A DNA stretch of 64,000 bases from Rhodopirellula sp. P2 (GTDB lineage: Bacteria; Planctomycetota; Planctomycetia; Pirellulales; Pirellulaceae). Below the pieces are notes generated by a model that saw only the letters and a list, made by a program, of their open reading frames with translations, searched no databases and was not told where the DNA came from. Positions 53,443-61,967 of the stretch are shown in pieces. Location: positions 3,081,001-3,145,000 of the forward strand of contig NZ_CP118225.1 of assembly GCF_028768465.1 (NCBI RefSeq). The letters are read 5' to 3'. Position numbers and translations under genes: made by a program. Position 1 is the first letter of the stretch; the number at the start of each line of letters is the position of its first letter.

Positions 53443-54042
53443 TCACGCATGCGGAAACAACGCCTCTAGGATGAACCAAGTGCCTTGCCAGCCACCGGGT
53501 TCAAGCACCCCCGAAAACGATTGTTCAATGACGTGGTCTGTCGTCTGGATACGTATCCGGCCGTCAACGTGAATCGGCAAGACATTCGTCGAATCGATCA
53601 AGCCCCCAAGTTCGGCCAAAGCATCAGCTTTCGTGTTGGCAGTGCCGGAATAGTAGGGTTCAAATGGTGCCGAAATCGCGGTGTCAGTACTGAGTATTTT
53701 GGTGGACGTTCCGTCGATGGTCACCACGAGTTCATCAAGGACGATATTGCGGCATTCGATTGCATTGTTTGCGTAATCCAGCACTGTGACGCCGATTGAA
53801 AACGGCGGGCCGGTTGAACGTGAGCTGAATACAAGCGGTAGCGAAAATCCGTGCAACGTGCTTGTCATGCATGGTCGTATCCAGACGCCGTCAACGATCG
53901 TTGCGTCGGAGCATCCATATTCGATTTCGTGGACACGGTTCAACAAGCCGGGCACGGCAGTTCCCGTGACGAAGCATGCGCAGGTCGAAAACGCCCATAG
54001 AGCAAAAACAATTGCGGCAATTTGAAGTCGACGACGATGCAT
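53443..54042 (-). CDS. Hypothetical secreted or lipid-anchored protein
   Basis: I do not recognise this 199-residue protein. It starts with basic residues and a hydrophobic segment (I-A-A-I-V-F-A-L-W-A-F-S-T-C-A-C) whose Cys could be lipidated, though no clean lipobox is present. The mature part is beta-rich, with V-L-D-Y-A-N-N-A-I-E-C and L-V-V-T-I-D-G-T-S, and ends in W-Q-G-T-W-F-I-L. It stands alone between the small membrane protein and a motif-rich spacer. Confidence 0.55.
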   Translation of the reverse strand: MHRRRLQIAAIVFALWAFSTCACFVTGTAVPGLLNRVHEIEYGCSDATIVDGVWIRPCMTSTLHGFSLPLVFSSRSTGPPFSIGVTVLDYANNAIECRNIVLDELVVTIDGTSTKILSTDTAISAPFEPYYSGTANTKADALAELGGLIDSTNVLPIHVDGRIRIQTTDHVIEQSFSGVLEPGGWQGTWFILEALFPHA

Positions 54043-54440
54043 TCAGGCGTACCAATCGCGTTCGGCTTGCAGCGTCATTGCGGTCATTCCAGTCGGCGAA
54101 CTTGTTTCTCAGCAGTCGGACCGACTGAGAATAGGAGTTGGGGGGGCCGGTTTGGCGGTGAGAACAAGTCCAGCGTTTTGACTCCGCGGGGACTTGTTCC
54201 CAGTGAACGGGAGACTTGTTCTCAGTGGGGCATCCCCCCGTTGGGCTGCGTCCAGTTTGTCCGATTCGCCGGGGCGATACAAGCAAATTCTGCGAATCCG
54301 CCTGGGGAGAACAAGCCGAATTCGCTTGTCTGAGATCAAGCCAGTGGGTCAGGCTGGCTGCCCGGTTGGTCGGACGGACTCGGCCGTTTTGTGGATCGGA
54401 ACGAGGATCAGCGTGGGCCGTCCACTGGGCAAGCCCCCCC
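54043..54440. repeat. Spacer with repeated GAGAACAAGTC / GACTTGTTCTC motifs
   Basis: About 400 bases without a credible gene. GAGAACAAGTC at 54160-54170 is the exact reverse complement of GACTTGTTCTC at 54213-54223. Variants occur at 54191-54200 (GACTTGTTCC) and 54307-54317 (GAGAACAAGCC). The open frames here on both strands look compositional. Confidence 0.6.
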
Positions 54441-55784
54441 TCACCCTCTCTCCCCAGAATCTGATTGACAATCGCCTCCTGCGCTTCGCTCCGCGGCAAC
54501 CACTGCTCGTTGGATCTCGGTCCGACAGCGGCTGATCATGTTCTGCAGGATCACAAAGGAATGGTCTGCGTCGAGTCGCTCCTCAATCAACTCCTGGCAC
54601 GTGGTCGACTCGATTGCTTTCAAGTCTCGCAGTGCGGCGTCGAAGTCTGAAACCCGCTGGGATCCAATCGAATCAAGGATTTGTTGAACTCGACCGTAGT
54701 ACACATCCACTCGGTTTTTGCGTTTCTGATCAATCCATTTCTTGAGCCCATGCAAGCCACTGGCAAGCAACAACGCCACGGTGATCAACACCCCAATTGA
54801 TTCAGCGTTCTCCGCCAAGTACCCGGGTTCGTTCCTGCGAAAGTAAGCCTCCGCACCGCGATGAAGTGGGAACTGCAGTTGAACCTGGCTGGACTGTTCG
54901 TCGAGTCCACTGAGGAGTGAAATCTTCCGTCCCAGGACCGCACGATGAGCGAAGATGGTCTGGACTAAGTCACTGGCAAGCTCTTCATCCCAGTTGGCAC
55001 GGCATGCCAAAACGGCGCCGATGCCGACCGAAGGCGTTGGACTGGTCGGGCTCCCTTCGTACGACATCAATGGGATTTCAGCAAACTTCGCGTGTGGGTA
55101 GCGGGTGCGGAATCCGTCGATGAATGGCCGCTCTGAAACGAAGGTTCCCTCGCTACCCACGGCGCGGATTTGGATCGGCACCAGCTCAAATTCGGGACTC
55201 GCGATCAGGTCTTGGATGATTGCCGATCCCAGTCCCACCAAAAAGAATGCGGCGTCGACGTCTCCCGAACGCAATGCCTGGGCGGACTCGGAGAAACCCA
55301 GGTGTTGTTGTTGCCCCGTTGGAATTTGCACCCGGGAGAACTGCAGCAACGCTTCCACCAACGAGTGAGTGCCGCCCGACAGCGAACCCAAATTGGTGGG
55401 GTGTCCCGCCAAGTCATTCAGGCATTCGATGCCCGCATCCTTCCGGCAAACCAAGTGCAACACTTCGGTGTAGAGCATCGCCAGGCTGCGGACGCGTTCA
55501 TCGGCGACGGCGTCGTTCTGCAAGATCGCAACATCCGCCGTTCCGTCTTGCAGTCGGGTGACGTTCTCGTGGCTCCCCTCGCTCGAGACCACTTCACAGC
55601 GGACCGCCGGGTGACGCTTGGAGTATGAGTCGCCGATTTCCTTTCCAACTTGAAAGTAGATGCCCTGTTCAGACCCCGTCGAGATCACCACCGTTTGGTG
55701 CTGCGTCCCACCAGCGAAAGCGATCCAAGCCACCCAGCAGATGATCCCCCCGAAGAGCGCCAGCAAGAAATTCGTCCAACTCAT
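54441..55784 (-). CDS. TAXI-family TRAP transporter solute-binding protein, membrane-anchored
   Basis: The 447-residue protein has an N-terminal membrane helix (L-L-A-L-F-G-G-I-I-C-W-V-A-W-I-A-F-A), then a TAXI-type periplasmic binding fold (S-T-G-S-E-Q-G-I-Y-F-Q-V-G, D-G-T-A-D-V-A-I-L-Q-N-D, L-G-S-L-S-G-G-T, then D-V-D-A-A-F-F-L). A second helix (I-G-V-L-I-T-V-A-L-L-L-A-S-G-L) leads to a C-terminal cytoplasmic helical region with several acidic/basic heptads. No TRAP permease gene is adjacent, so it may be a sensor or an orphan binding protein. Relatives bind small carboxylates or glutamate. The two-helix arrangement is typical of TAXI proteins with C-terminal tails. Confidence 0.8.
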   Translation of the reverse strand: MSWTNFLLALFGGIICWVAWIAFAGGTQHQTVVISTGSEQGIYFQVGKEIGDSYSKRHPAVRCEVVSSEGSHENVTRLQDGTADVAILQNDAVADERVRSLAMLYTEVLHLVCRKDAGIECLNDLAGHPTNLGSLSGGTHSLVEALLQFSRVQIPTGQQQHLGFSESAQALRSGDVDAAFFLVGLGSAIIQDLIASPEFELVPIQIRAVGSEGTFVSERPFIDGFRTRYPHAKFAEIPLMSYEGSPTSPTPSVGIGAVLACRANWDEELASDLVQTIFAHRAVLGRKISLLSGLDEQSSQVQLQFPLHRGAEAYFRRNEPGYLAENAESIGVLITVALLLASGLHGLKKWIDQKRKNRVDVYYGRVQQILDSIGSQRVSDFDAALRDLKAIESTTCQELIEERLDADHSFVILQNMISRCRTEIQRAVVAAERSAGGDCQSDSGERG

Positions 55785-55962
55785 TCAGTCAACACCCAGC
55801 TCAGCTCACGGACCATGTTCGTGGCAGTGTACCAGTGCGTTCTCGCGGTGTGTTGTTCCATGGCACCCTCCGATACCAACGCGAGAATGCACGCAAAAAA
55901 GTGTCCGCGCTCTTTCTGATCGCGTGCGTTTGATGAACCCTGGAAGTGCGGTGCGGGTGTGG

Positions 55963-56730
55963 CTACTGGAGCGGAGGATTCTGAAAGGGTGGGGAGTTGC
56001 CGGGGGGAGGAGCCGCGTTTAGCAATTCATCTGCCCAGTGCATGGGCAGTTGTCCCAACGCGTCCGACAAGGTGGAGGACCACCAAGCGGTCGTCGTTGC
56101 CAAGTCGCTTTCGGAGTAACGGCAGAATGTCGGCACCGTGGACTGATTTGAGAGGACGGCGATATCAAGCGGGTAATCCACATCGGTGACGCTGGTGCGA
56201 GTGGCATCGAAGGCGAGGAGTGCTAGTCCGACCGCCGATCGCAACGAGGTTTCGTAGGTCAACAAGCGGTCCAAGATTGGCTTGCCGTAGTACGTTCGTC
56301 CAATCACGAAATAAGGAGCGTCTTCAGCCGCTTCGACCCAGTTGCCTTCGGGATAGACGTAGAACAACTGCGGGCTGAAATCCCCGGTCAGTCTCCCGCC
56401 AATGATCGCATGGGAGTTGAATTTGTGATTGGTCGATTGCAATGCCGCACCATCTTCGGCCTTCACACGACGGAGTTGCTCGCCAAACCGATTGACGAGT
56501 TGGTAGAGACGTTGAACATCAGAGGAGTCGTTGCGAAGCGACTCATCCAAGTAGGTGATCGCCTTGTCGCGGACGGACCTTAGGCCGCTCGTCATCGTGA
56601 ACAGGCTTTGACCGTTGTGCTGGAACTCGGCCAATTTCTGTTTGTTGGATTGTTCGCTTCCCCGCACGATTCGCGTGTCTGCCAGCGCGACGATCCCCTC
56701 TCGGACCTTGATCCCGATGCAAAATGTCAT
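55963..56730 (-). CDS. Anbu-type proteasome-like protease
   Basis: The 255-residue protein begins M-T-F-C-I-G-I-K-V-R-E-G-I-V-A-L-A-D-T-R. This is the start of Anbu (ancestral beta subunit) proteins, in which Thr2 becomes the N-terminal nucleophile after Met removal. Further family tracts are K-L-A-E-F, F-T-M-T-S-G-L-R-S-V-R, F-F-V-I-G-x-T-Y-Y-G-K-P-I-L-D-R-like Y-F-V-I-G-R-T-Y-Y-G-K-P, and D-V-D-Y-P-L-D-I. The C-terminus is Pro-rich. Anbu assembles into open-ring multimers; its substrates are unknown. In many bacteria it is encoded with a transglutaminase, as here. The start overlaps the transglutaminase stop (ATGA). It is the last gene of a four-gene operon. Confidence 0.88.
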   Translation of the reverse strand: MTFCIGIKVREGIVALADTRIVRGSEQSNKQKLAEFQHNGQSLFTMTSGLRSVRDKAITYLDESLRNDSSDVQRLYQLVNRFGEQLRRVKAEDGAALQSTNHKFNSHAIIGGRLTGDFSPQLFYVYPEGNWVEAAEDAPYFVIGRTYYGKPILDRLLTYETSLRSAVGLALLAFDATRTSVTDVDYPLDIAVLSNQSTVPTFCRYSESDLATTTAWWSSTLSDALGQLPMHWADELLNAAPPPGNSPPFQNPPLQ

Positions 56731-57569
56731 GCGCTGCTGACCGCCGTTTCAACATTGGATGGGTCCAGTAGTCCATCGTCGGGCAGCAGGTTCACCGCCG
56801 AAACTTCCATTTCAACGCTGGTTGCACTGCCGCGAATGGTGCTGAACGCCACGTCGGCAGCGTCACGACCGGTGCTGATGCGAACAAAGCCACCGACAGG
56901 TGCAAGTCGTGTTGCATCGAACAAAAACCAGCGACCGTCGAGGTAAGCCTCGAAGAACCCGTGGAAGTCGGGCGGGTTCAAGTTGACGGCATACCCGGCG
57001 ACGTAACGAGCTGGAATTCCCATGGCTCGGCACAGGCTGATCGCAACGTGAGAAAAGTCACGGCAGACGCCCTGTTTCAGCTGCAGCACATCGCAAGCCG
57101 TGGACGTTGGACCGGTGCTGCCCGGGGTGTATGACAATTCGTTGTAAGTCCAATTGCAGATCGCTGTCACGCGTGAGTATCCCGGCAGCAACGTCCCAAA
57201 CTCTTGCATTGCAAATTCCAACAGCTCGTCCGATTCGCAATAGCGACTTGGATTGAGGTAGGTCAGCACATCGGCTGGCAATTGTTCATAAGGGGTTTCG
57301 CCGACATCTGTCGCTTCGACTTGCTCCGCGTTCAGGTTGACGGTCGCGTTGTAACGAACCGTCAAGTCGCCCGGTGGGACCGACAGTCTGACGAGACGAT
57401 TTCCCAGCAGACTGACAGCACACTCATGGATCTCATGAAACGGCTCGACGATGAACGCTTCCTCGACGATCGGTTGGTGCTCGTTTTGGGCAACCGAAAT
57501 GTTGAATAGAAAGGTGGTGGGCGACTTGACTTGATAAACGATTCGGCTTCCGACTTTGATTTGATTCAT
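56727..57569 (-). CDS. Transglutaminase-like cysteine protein of Anbu operon
   Basis: The 280-residue protein has an N-terminal beta domain (bacterial transglutaminase-like N) and a papain-like core with C169 in G-V-C-R-D-F-S-H, H203 in D-F-H-G-F-F-E-A and D218 in L-F-D-A-T-R. It could cleave or form isopeptide bonds. In other genomes this family occurs with Anbu, an alpha-E protein and a circularly permuted ATP-grasp, thought to make or process a peptide tag. Here the alpha-E and ATP-grasp genes are absent from the operon. Its start and stop both overlap neighbours by ATGA. Confidence 0.9.
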   Translation of the reverse strand: MNQIKVGSRIVYQVKSPTTFLFNISVAQNEHQPIVEEAFIVEPFHEIHECAVSLLGNRLVRLSVPPGDLTVRYNATVNLNAEQVEATDVGETPYEQLPADVLTYLNPSRYCESDELLEFAMQEFGTLLPGYSRVTAICNWTYNELSYTPGSTGPTSTACDVLQLKQGVCRDFSHVAISLCRAMGIPARYVAGYAVNLNPPDFHGFFEAYLDGRWFLFDATRLAPVGGFVRISTGRDAADVAFSTIRGSATSVEMEVSAVNLLPDDGLLDPSNVETAVSSA

Positions 57570-57943
57570 GATGCGCTCGTTTCTCCTAGGAGGGATGTGA
57601 TTTGATCGAATAGTTTGTTGAAATCGACTGGTTTGGGATGGAAAGCATCGCAGCCAGCCGCTTTGGCTCGCTCTTCGTCGTCGGGCAATGCATAGGCAGT
57701 CAATGCGATCACAGGGATGCGTTGATCAGGGTCTGCAGCACGGATCTGGATGGTGGCCTCGATGCCGTCCAGTTCAGGCATGTTGATGTCCATCAAGATC
57801 AAAGCCGGGGCCGTTTGGGCACAGGCGAGGACCGCTTCCAAGCCGTTGTTGGCGGTGGCCACGGCGAATCCCTGCCCACGGAGTTTTCGGCTGACAAGAT
57901 CGCGAATGTCGTTGTTGTCTTCCACCAGAAGGATGGTCGTCAT
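57566..57943 (-). CDS. Stand-alone response-regulator receiver
   Basis: The 125-residue CheY-like receiver has E8/D9 in L-V-E-D-N, phosphoacceptor D52 in L-M-D-I-N-M-P, T82 in A-L-T-A-Y, and K104 in H-P-K-P. No output domain is present, so it must act by protein contact. No histidine kinase is encoded nearby. It sits between the AI-2E permease and transglutaminase genes with ATGA overlaps on both sides (57940-57943, 57566-57569), strongly suggesting cotranslation. It resembles the DivK-like receiver group. Confidence 0.93.
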   Translation of the reverse strand: MTTILLVEDNNDIRDLVSRKLRGQGFAVATANNGLEAVLACAQTAPALILMDINMPELDGIEATIQIRAADPDQRIPVIALTAYALPDDEERAKAAGCDAFHPKPVDFNKLFDQITSLLGETSAS

Positions 57944-59901
57944 GAGATCGTCTGGGGTTGAGGGAAGGAGGGGCTTGCTTGGCGGTCTTGTCGCTGCGTG
58001 AGGGCGACCAATTTGCTGCGTGTTTGCGAGTACGACGTTGTCATCGCTGTTGCGCCCGCCTTGCGGAACTTGACGAAGAGCTTGTCAAAGTTTTTGAATT
58101 TACCGAGGCAGGCAATCACGACCGCCCCTGAATAGCCTTCGCGACGAATGGCTTTGCAGAGGTAACGGGCCTGCACAAAGCCACCTTTGGGGAGGACTGC
58201 GATGACCACGGCAAGCGGTTTGGCATCGGCAATCACGCGGGCGATGTCTTGTGGCATCATGTCATCCTCCACGCCGTCGAGTTGGTAAGCGGCTTGGCCG
58301 CCGAGTCGGAGTAAATTCAGGACGAGCGTTTCGCTGTGGTGGTGGGAATTGGTGCCGATGATTCGACTCGGGACGTTCTCTCCCGGCCCCTCGGATGGTT
58401 CCTCCGCTTCCAGTTGCGAATCGAGCGCGAGGGAGACGCGGTTTTCCAACTCAGGGATCATACCGGCCACCATCTCAAAGAGTCGGTTGGCGTCGGCATC
58501 GCTTAAGTTTTCCGCATCGTGGTCGGTCCGAATTCGTTTGAGTGCGGGCAAGACCACTTCATCGCAGGCTTGTTCCAACCCCTTCGCTTCGTAGTGCTGC
58601 AACAGGATTTCGTGGGCGCGGTGCTCATCGAGCGCGAGAAGTCGTTGATAGAAACGAATCGAAGGTTTGATTTCGACGTCTTCACCCAGCAGTGTTGCAA
58701 TGATCTTGAAGCGAGGCACGTAACGCCCCAGAACAACCAAGCAGACGGTCAGCGGAGTGGAAAGCAGCAGGCCCACGGGGCCCCACAACCAACCCCAGAA
58801 GACCGCCGCGACGATCACCGCGACGGCGGAAATGCCGGTGCTGGTTCCATACAACCAGGGTTCAATGACGTTGTTGCTGATCAATTCCAGGGTTGTGATC
58901 AGAGCCACAACCGCCAGAAAGACGCTGTAGCCAGGGAAGACCGAAAGTGCGATCGCGGAGGGGAAGATCGCGGCTGCGGTGGGACCAAGGTATGGCACGA
59001 ACCGCAAGCACGTCGCCAACACGCCCCACAGGATTGCATTGGGAAACGCTCCGCTTTCGGTCATGGTCAACCCGATGATTGAAAGCCCGGTCGCCAACAC
59101 GAAACCATAGCTGGTGTTGATGATCGTTTGGGCGACCAAGTATCGACTGATGCGGCCGGCAGCCTCATCGAGGGCTTCTGTCGTGGTGACATAATTTCCA
59201 TGACTGATCACGGCGATCATGCGGTCCCGTAAGTCTTCCCGATGGATCAGCATGAACAACGCGAAAACCGTCACGAGACCAGCCGTCGCGAGTGGTCCCA
59301 GCAAGGTCCCTGCGGTCGAAGCCCATGAAGCCAGGGGCAAGGCCTCTTCGACGGATTGGACGTAGAGCGGACTCTCCGCCGTCGTCCCGTCGTTGGGAAG
59401 ATCACTGGGGGCGACTTGGGTTGGCAAGAGCTTGTCCGTCCACTGCTGAAAAATGGTTTGCTCTTCAGCGATCTGGTCGGCGACGTCCTGCCCGGGGGCG
59501 GCATCCTTGACCATGGCCTGAGTGACCTCGTCGGCCAGGTCGTCCAGTTCGCCTCCCATGCCGGTCGTCATGCCCGCGATGCTGCGAGCCTTCGAAACGA
59601 GCTCATCTTTGTGCGTTGGAAGATCACCGACCAAACTGGTCAATTCGCGGCCAAGCAGTGTGAACGTGCCAGCGAGTAAAACGAATGCAAACGCCGCCGT
59701 GATCACAACGGCTGGGATGTTCGGAATCCCCCATCGCTGCAAGCGATCGACGATCGGGGTGAGCAGGAACGACAGCAGCAATCCGAGTGCGAGTGGAATG
59801 AACACGTCGCGAGCGAAGAACAATGCGGCAACGGTCAACACCACCGCTAGCAACTGAGCGACCGTCGCGATGGTGGCAAGATCGGATTTAGTTGTTGCCA
59901 T
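57940..59901 (-). CDS. AI-2E family permease with extra C-terminal Rossmann-like domain
   Basis: The 653-residue protein contains an AI-2E (TqsA/PerM) membrane domain of about eight helices in the first 380 residues (F-I-P-L-A-L-G-L-L-L-S-F-L-L-T-P start; L-R-F-V-P-Y-L-G-P; N-N-V-I-E-P-W-L-Y-G). It then continues about 270 cytoplasmic residues, unlike typical 350-residue members. The extension has a helical part and, from about 515, an alternating pattern (S-E-T-L-V-L-N-L-L-R-L-G-G, A-V-V-I-A-V-L-P-K-G-G, Y-S-G-A-V-V-I-A-C-L-G). This resembles a cobalamin-binding-type flavodoxin fold, but the DxHxxG His is missing. It heads the operon and overlaps the receiver gene by ATGA. Confidence 0.82.
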   Translation of the reverse strand: MATTKSDLATIATVAQLLAVVLTVAALFFARDVFIPLALGLLLSFLLTPIVDRLQRWGIPNIPAVVITAAFAFVLLAGTFTLLGRELTSLVGDLPTHKDELVSKARSIAGMTTGMGGELDDLADEVTQAMVKDAAPGQDVADQIAEEQTIFQQWTDKLLPTQVAPSDLPNDGTTAESPLYVQSVEEALPLASWASTAGTLLGPLATAGLVTVFALFMLIHREDLRDRMIAVISHGNYVTTTEALDEAAGRISRYLVAQTIINTSYGFVLATGLSIIGLTMTESGAFPNAILWGVLATCLRFVPYLGPTAAAIFPSAIALSVFPGYSVFLAVVALITTLELISNNVIEPWLYGTSTGISAVAVIVAAVFWGWLWGPVGLLLSTPLTVCLVVLGRYVPRFKIIATLLGEDVEIKPSIRFYQRLLALDEHRAHEILLQHYEAKGLEQACDEVVLPALKRIRTDHDAENLSDADANRLFEMVAGMIPELENRVSLALDSQLEAEEPSEGPGENVPSRIIGTNSHHHSETLVLNLLRLGGQAAYQLDGVEDDMMPQDIARVIADAKPLAVVIAVLPKGGFVQARYLCKAIRREGYSGAVVIACLGKFKNFDKLFVKFRKAGATAMTTSYSQTRSKLVALTQRQDRQASPSFPQPQTIS

Positions 59902-60027
59902 TCATGTGTTCAATTTGAAAAGGCGGTCGTTCGGAAAAACAGAGCCGATTCAACGAAGCAAAGCATGTACCCATTTCTTCAGACATTGAGAAATGTCACT
60001 CCGAGGGCAGCGCGAGACGAAGCTGGG

Positions 60028-60897
60028 TCAGGGTTTTTCGGTGAGATGAGTGACAAACCAATCCACCATCGCGTCGGTCGCCTGCTTTGCGTCTTCGCCT
60101 CCAAACCCGTGACCTGCGTTTTCGAACTCGATCAATTTCGTCTCGACGTTTGCTTTTTCGAACGCCACCAGGATCTTGCGACTGTGCGAGATCGGAACCA
60201 ATTCATCTTTGGCTCCTGCGAGCAACAGTGTCGGTGCGTCGTCGGGCGTGACGTGAACGATCGGTGAGTCAGGTTCCGCCGTGTTTGCGTCGATCTCCAA
60301 TGCCGGAAAACGCTGATAAGCAGCCAGCCGGTCCGGCGCGTCCATGGCCATGATTCGCAGGTCAGTGGGAGCCACGTAAGCAACCACGGCTTGGACACGA
60401 TCGCTGACTTGGTCGACGGGGTCTTTGGAGTCGGCGTTTCCTTCATCGGATGCCGTTCCGAGCATCAGTGACAAATGCCCTCCCGCACTCATGCCGAACA
60501 CGCCGATTCGATCCGGATCGACTTGGTAGGCCTCTGCATTCAGCCGAATGAAACGCACGCTGCGACGAACATCCGCAACCGCTTCGGCGATGGAAAACCT
60601 GGGACTACTGCCGTGTCGCACGGCGAAGACAGTGAACCCTTGGTCGGTCAACGGTTTGAATCGGGGTTGGATTTGTTCCGGTGGTGACCAGCTGGAGTAC
60701 CAGCCGCCGCTGACCATGAACAGCACCGCCGCTCCGTTGGCGTTCTGAGCTGGTGTGAACACGTCAAAAGTCGTTGCCAAGCCAAACTTGTGACCGTAGA
60801 CAACATCCGGCTTGATCATCACCTCCTCGGCACGGATGAGAGACGGGGCCAAGAGTGAGAGCACAGCCAGCACAGTGGAAAAGACAGTCAATCGCAT
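60028..60897 (-). CDS. Secreted alpha/beta hydrolase (BD-FAE/esterase type)
   Basis: The 289-residue exported hydrolase has a signal peptide (L-T-V-F-S-T-V-L-A-V-L-S-L-L-A-P) and nucleophile elbow G-M-S-A-G-G (S137). The acid is probably in A-G-A-K-D-E-L-V-P, and the base His in A-G-H-G-F-G. S-G-G-W-Y-S-S-W replaces the usual HGGG oxyanion loop of the family. Esterases of this group act on acylated sugars or lipids. ATG 60897 starts the leader; a longer frame reaches 61080 but has no leader. Confidence 0.82.
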   Translation of the reverse strand: MRLTVFSTVLAVLSLLAPSLIRAEEVMIKPDVVYGHKFGLATTFDVFTPAQNANGAAVLFMVSGGWYSSWSPPEQIQPRFKPLTDQGFTVFAVRHGSSPRFSIAEAVADVRRSVRFIRLNAEAYQVDPDRIGVFGMSAGGHLSLMLGTASDEGNADSKDPVDQVSDRVQAVVAYVAPTDLRIMAMDAPDRLAAYQRFPALEIDANTAEPDSPIVHVTPDDAPTLLLAGAKDELVPISHSRKILVAFEKANVETKLIEFENAGHGFGGEDAKQATDAMVDWFVTHLTEKP

Positions 60898-61144
60898 TGG
60901 GAAACCAGATTGGAGGGAACGGATGCCAAGTTGTAAAACGCCGTCGGGACCGCCCTGGATTGATGCCGGAAGGCTTTCTTTTAAATCCGCAATGCGGGCC
61001 AAGCAGGTCGGCAGGAGTCGTTCGGCATTGAGAATGTTATGGCAAGCGTGGTTGCTTCCACGTCCAACCGGGTCTAACACCCAAACGGCTCACCTGGTGA
61101 TGCTCGATCATTCCTGCCGACCTGCTTCGTTCCCAATTGTCAGG

Positions 61145-61897
61145 TCATTGCTTGAGTGCGTTTGAGACGACTTCGGCGACGTGTTCGCCGAGCAATTTTG
61201 AACCTGCCTGGGTGTAGTGCACGTTGGCTTTGCGTTGCATGGAGGCATGCTCCATTGCAACGTCATAAAAGGGATCGGTTGAAATGCCGCCAATGGATTC
61301 CATGACCTTGGCGGCGGCTGCGTTGTAGCGTGGTCCATCTTCAGGCAGTCGGCCTTGGGATCCTTCGGGGACGGGAGTGGTCTCTCGCCAAATCACGGTC
61401 GCGCCGGTGGCCTTCAACTTTTTCGCGATGGATTCGAGGTTGGCGGAGTACTCTTCGAGTGGGACTTGTCGCTTGCTGGTCGGCAGTTTGGGATCGGCCA
61501 GACTCTTGCCATTGGGGCCCATGAATTTGAGATCGTGCAAGCCAAAGTTGAAGTGGATGACATCCCACTTGCGATCACCCAACCAGCTGTCGAGCTGTTC
61601 CAGGCCGCGAGTGGTGGGGCCGCAGTTCGTGTTGGGGCGGAAGACGTTTGCGGTGCCTTCGAGGGCTCGTCGGGCGTCCAACATGTAGCCAATCGAAATG
61701 GAATCGCCGATCAACAGAACATTGGGGAGGGCCGGATCGATTTTCGGTGGCGCAAACGGGTCGTTCGCACGTGCTTGACGCGGCGAAGACTTTTGGGTCG
61801 GTTGATCGGCGTGTCCGAAGGCCAAGAAACTGGATGGCAGGAAAGCCGCGATCGAAAGAAGGGCCGCGGTGGAAAAACGGAGGCGACAGATGGACAT
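61145..61897 (-). CDS. Secreted SGNH/GDSL hydrolase
   Basis: The 250-residue exported protein has a signal peptide (A-A-L-L-S-I-A-A-F-L-P-S-S-F-L-A-F) and block I L-I-G-D-S-I-S (S66 nucleophile). It also has the Asn/Gly block F-N-F-G-L-H-D-L, and a terminal block with N-V-H-Y-T-Q-A-G supplying His. The Asp of the DxxH pair appears replaced (N-V-H), which occurs in some planctomycete carbohydrate-associated members. It is probably an acyl esterase. ATG 61897 is chosen for the leader. It is divergent from the thiamine gene over 70 bases. Confidence 0.85.
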   Translation of the reverse strand: MSICRLRFSTAALLSIAAFLPSSFLAFGHADQPTQKSSPRQARANDPFAPPKIDPALPNVLLIGDSISIGYMLDARRALEGTANVFRPNTNCGPTTRGLEQLDSWLGDRKWDVIHFNFGLHDLKFMGPNGKSLADPKLPTSKRQVPLEEYSANLESIAKKLKATGATVIWRETTPVPEGSQGRLPEDGPRYNAAAAKVMESIGGISTDPFYDVAMEHASMQRKANVHYTQAGSKLLGEHVAEVVSNALKQ

Positions 61898-61967
61898 GGC
61901 GGGGCGGTCAGTGGGAAAGGGCAAAGGTGGGATCCATGTGGAACAAACAGAGCGAGCAACGAGACGA

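Noticed and set aside
53891-54499. 202-residue minus-strand frame across the spacer upstream of 54441
   Set aside because: It overlaps parts of two better-supported genes, and its sequence is low-complexity without a recognisable fold.
61038-61056. Sigma54-like promoter (TGGCA...TTGC) upstream of the SGNH gene
   Set aside because: Spacing between the GG and GC elements is one base too long, and it points away from the minus-strand hydrolase gene.
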